The position numbers and the translations under genes were made by a program. 6,832 bases of DNA, taken from positions 1 through 6,832 of the forward strand of contig JAGLQP010000099.1 of assembly GCA_023136785.1 (NCBI GenBank). The letters run 5' to 3'. Positions 4,615-6,832 of this stretch are shown here, piece after piece. The notes under the pieces were generated by a model. That model had not been told where the DNA came from, searched no databases, and saw only the letters and a program-made list of their open reading frames with translations. The stretch comes from Spirochaetales bacterium. Its GTDB lineage: Bacteria > Spirochaetota > Spirochaetia > SZUA-6 > DRHE01. Within the stretch, counting starts at the first letter, position 1. Each line of letters starts with the position of its first letter.

Positions 4615-5689
4615 TGATCCCCACCAGGATGTAGGCCAGACGGATACCGAGGCTCGAGGCCACCACACCGAGCAGCAGGGGGAATACCATGCCTCCGAGG
4701 GAAACCGATCCGAACAGAACACCGCTGACCGTTCCCGGTTGATCGGGAAACAGGGCGGTGCCCCGGGCCATCAGCAGGGGGAACACCGGGGCGGTGCCCA
4801 GCCCGTACAATACGATGACCAACAATTTCACAGGGATCCACGGTACACTGAGGAAAACAATCAGGGATGCCAGAGACAGAATCATACCCGACTTGAGGAG
4901 CCTAGGTGAGGTGAATCGCTTGAGCAAACGAGAGGTGGCCAGCCGACCTGTGATCATCCCCACCAGAAGTACGCTGACCACGGCACTGGACAGGCTTAAA
5001 GGTTGCCCAAGCTCGGTCTTGAAATGCTCCGCCAACCAGTAGGAAAAACCAAGATCCGGGGCAACAGAGAAGAAGATGAGCAGGGCGCTGAACAGAACCC
5101 TGGGATTGCCCAGAATCCGGGAGAGATTCTTCCAGCTCATCATTCCCCCTGCAGCCCGGGGCAAGGGCACGAGCAGGATGAATAGAAACAGCAGAAGAGC
5201 CAGGCCCCCGGTTTCGATGAAAGCCCAGCGCCAGGACAACCCCACCGTGAAGTTAAGTGCCACCAGCAGAGGGGCGGTGAAACTACCCAGGGCGGCGAAA
5301 GAGGTCTGCAGGGAGATATACCTCTCCCTCCGGTCGGGAAACATGGCCAACATAATGCTCTGGCCTACCGTCCCGGCGGGACTGCCGAAGAAGCTGTAGG
5401 CCAGGATGATGAGAAGGATTGCTGTGTAGGATGCTGGAATCCCCATACCGACCAGGCCTATCGCCAGGGTCAGCGCAGCAATGCTGAACAGGGCTTTCCG
5501 ATTGAGATAATCCGAGGCGATTCCCCCGAGAGGGGTGCCGAACAGAGAACCGAGGGAGAGCATCGTGAAGAAAAGACCCGCCTGGGTGTAGCTGATCCCC
5601 AGCTCCTCTATGATCACTGGTATGGAGGGTCCGAGCAGGCCGATCACCATCACCCAGGTGAAGTTGGAGGCGAAGGCCAGGTAGGGCAT
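4556..5689 (-). CDS. Major facilitator superfamily transporter
   Basis: This is a 377-residue integral inner-membrane protein with about 12 hydrophobic segments, beginning directly with helix 1 (residues about 3-25). Motif A is seen after helix 2 as GIASDYLNRK (56-65), and a related GRLATSRLLKR (248-258) occurs in the second half, as in the MFS duplicated fold. It would move a small solute by proton coupling or facilitated exchange. The ATG at 5689 is 13 nt after the aldolase stop without a clear SD, so translation probably depends on the upstream gene. Context points to uptake (or export) of the compound handled by the kinase and aldolase. The 3' end overlaps selB by 59 bp in opposite orientation. 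Substrate unknown; it is not assignable to a named subfamily here. Confidence 0.88.
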   Translation of the reverse strand: MPYLAFASNFTWVMVIGLLGPSIPVIIEELGISYTQAGLFFTMLSLGSLFGTPLGGIASDYLNRKALFSIAALTLAIGLVGMGIPASYTAILLIILAYSFFGSPAGTVGQSIMLAMFPDRRERYISLQTSFAALGSFTAPLLVALNFTVGLSWRWAFIETGGLALLLFLFILLVPLPRAAGGMMSWKNLSRILGNPRVLFSALLIFFSVAPDLGFSYWLAEHFKTELGQPLSLSSAVVSVLLVGMITGRLATSRLLKRFTSPRLLKSGMILSLASLIVFLSVPWIPVKLLVIVLYGLGTAPVFPLLMARGTALFPDQPGTVSGVLFGSVSLGGMVFPLLLGVVASSLGIRLAYILVGIIILGLLLTLIGTQVWWDRR

Positions 5690-5702
5690 GAGAGCTTTCG
5701 GA

Positions 5703-6503
5703 TCAGCCGGTCTGACAGTGCTTGAGGGCCTGTTTTACCGTCCAGCCCTCGTGCACCAGGCCGACCATGGCCTCCACCACGGCCTGAGGATTGGCATGCT
5801 GCCAGATATTGCGACCGATGGCAATGCCGGCACCTCCCGCCTGAATCGAACCGTGCACCTCCGTGAGCACCTGTTCCAGATCCTCGGTTTTTTCTCCCCC
5901 CAGGATCACCACAGGCGCGGGGCAGCCCTCGACCACGGAATGGAAGCTGTCCGGATCCCCGGTGTAGTAGCTCTTCACGATATCCGCGCCGATCTCCTGG
6001 GCCGCCCGTGCGGCCAGCTTCACTCCCTCCGGATCTGTAGACTTGAGATCTTTGCCCTTGGCCATGGCCTCGATCATCAGGGGCAGGCTCCACTGTTCAC
6101 AGGAGTCGGCTACCAGCGAGGCCTGGCGGATGAAATCCCCCTCCCGCGGATGACCGAACTTTACGGTAACAGCCGCGGCCGCAGCCCCATAGCGCAGAGC
6201 CGTCTCCGGGCTGGAGATCTGCTCCTCCTCGAACCTGCCTCCCAAAACAGTGAAGCCGCCGGTCAGCCGTAGGATCAGGGCCGTGGTGGGAGCCCACTCC
6301 TCGCTGGAGGCTTTGACAAATCCCCGGGTGGTCAGCACCGCATCGGCGCCGCCCTGAACACAGGCCCGCATCAGCGGAGCCGGTTTCACGATTCCCGGAA
6401 TAGGTCCGGCGATACCTCCATGATCGATGGCCACAATTACGGATCTGCCGTTACCGGGCCGGAAGATGGAGTTCATACGCATGCGTTTTCCAGGGTTCAT
6501 CAT
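5703..6503 (-). CDS. Class I aldolase/thiolase of DhnA/LsrF (DeoC/LacD) family
   Basis: A TIM-barrel enzyme of 266 residues acting in the cytosol. The Schiff-base lysine is K177 in ADIVKSYYTGD (173-183). VAIDHG (24-29), LGGEKT (201-206) and GAGIAIGRNIWQ (224-235) are the conserved substrate and phosphate-binding loops of COG1830. The whole layout, including 'IFRPGNGRSVIVAIDHG', is closest in memory to E. coli LsrF, which degrades phosphorylated autoinducer-2, but class I fructose-bisphosphate aldolases and aminodeoxyheptulosonate synthases share the same motifs. The ATG at 6503 overlaps the kinase TGA (ATGA). A second ATG at 6500 is better spaced (7 nt) from GGAGG at 6512-6508, so the true start may be 6500. 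The likely job is to cleave the product of the kinase next to it. Family sure; substrate open. Confidence 0.88.
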   Translation of the reverse strand: MMNPGKRMRMNSIFRPGNGRSVIVAIDHGGIAGPIPGIVKPAPLMRACVQGGADAVLTTRGFVKASSEEWAPTTALILRLTGGFTVLGGRFEEEQISSPETALRYGAAAAAVTVKFGHPREGDFIRQASLVADSCEQWSLPLMIEAMAKGKDLKSTDPEGVKLAARAAQEIGADIVKSYYTGDPDSFHSVVEGCPAPVVILGGEKTEDLEQVLTEVHGSIQAGGAGIAIGRNIWQHANPQAVVEAMVGLVHEGWTVKQALKHCQTG

Positions 6504-6832
6504 TCCTCCTCCAGGGGAATTTTAGTCAGCTCAGCGAATACCTCTTTTAGGCCCCGGTAGGAAGCCCGGTAGAGCTCGAACAGCCGATCGTAGAGCCCTC
6601 GGTATTCCGGGTTCGGAGTAAATGTCCTGCTGATCTTCACCAGGCTTTCGGAGGCCTCCGCCAGGGTCTTATAATTCTTCAGGGCAAACAGGCCGATGCA
6701 GGCATCGCCGAGAAGCTCCGAGTCCTGCACAGCGGGCACCAGGATCTTCTTCTGGGTGATGTCGGCCTTGATCTGATTCCATAACGGACTCTTGGCCTGT
6801 CCGCCGGTAACCCGCAGTTCACCGATTTCCAG
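6500..6832 (-). CDS. FGGY-family carbohydrate kinase, C-terminal part
   Basis: Only the last 110 residues are inside the window; the gene continues past the right edge. The visible part begins at LEIGELRVTGGQAKSPLWNQ, whose GG-x-AKSPLW segment is the conserved adenosine-binding region of FGGY kinases (xylulokinase, gluconokinase, LsrK, fuculokinase types). It continues with a helix of the form 'DSELLGDACIGLFALKNY' (usual family form 'ESTALGAA...'), and ends in a 'FTPNPEYRGLYDRLFELYRASY' tail typical of the family. The enzyme would phosphorylate a sugar or polyol with ATP as the first step of a pathway whose next step is the coupled aldolase. Type of sugar not assignable. Its TGA overlaps the aldolase ATG. 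Confidence 0.85.
   Translation of the reverse strand: MEIGELRVTGGQAKSPLWNQIKADITQKKILVPAVQDSELLGDACIGLFALKNYKTLAEASESLVKISRTFTPNPEYRGLYDRLFELYRASYRGLKEVFAELTKIPLEEE
6505..6512 (-). promoter_or_regulatory. Shine-Dalgarno GGAGGAGG inside the kinase 3' end
   Basis: The last sense codons of the kinase (two GAG and a GAA, minus strand) double as the ribosome binding site of the aldolase gene, giving translational coupling with the ATGA overlap at 6500-6503. Confidence 0.65.

Noticed and set aside
5688..6272. 194-residue plus-strand frame opposite the aldolase
   Set aside because: Antisense shadow rich in histidine, glycine and arginine; the aldolase motifs on the other strand are unambiguous.

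Overview
The window joins two regions. The left part (about 1-1350) is more AT-rich and reads like the end of an integrated mobile element. The right part (about 1350-6832) is a compact, GC-rich bacterial chromosome with canonical selenocysteine genes. The selC-selA-selB arrangement, the anaerobe-like gene content and the absence of an encoded CCA on the tRNA fragment suggest an anaerobic or facultative bacterium such as a spirochaete, deltaproteobacterium or Gram-positive anaerobe. The sequence alone does not settle the phylum.

Layout. Positions 1-245 hold no convincing gene. Positions 246-996 carry, on the minus strand, a small resolvase-type helix-turn-helix ORF, an unrecognised protein of about 95 residues, and an excisionase/MerR-type helix-turn-helix protein. 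These frames overlap or clash, which suggests decay. Positions 1010-1344 contain no gene but are rich in short repeats: a minus-strand terminator-like hairpin, four AAAGT-type repeats spaced 11-12 bp apart, an 8-bp inverted repeat and a candidate rightward promoter. At 1345-1409 lies the 3' part of a selenocysteine tRNA (anticodon TCA, long variable arm, T arm, 3' acceptor strand). Its 5' half is absent. selA starts 11 nt later and selB follows.

Interpretation. An integrative element appears to have recombined into selC within or near the anticodon loop, leaving the original 3' fragment beside selA. An intact hybrid selC would then be expected beyond the left edge. The HTH protein would fit a recombination directionality factor and the phased repeats would fit integrase or excisionase arm sites. 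This rests on structure and context; no integrase gene is in the window.

Right of selB, and convergent with it by a 59-bp tail-to-tail overlap, is a minus-strand operon. In transcription order it encodes an FGGY-family carbohydrate kinase (only its C-terminus is inside the window), an LsrF/DhnA-type class I aldolase, and a 12-helix MFS transporter. Kinase and aldolase are translationally coupled (ATGA overlap) and the MFS gene starts 13 nt after the aldolase. The set resembles a small pathway that imports, phosphorylates and cleaves a sugar or sugar-like compound. The kinase/aldolase pair recalls LsrK/LsrF of autoinducer-2 breakdown, but the substrate cannot be fixed from sequence.
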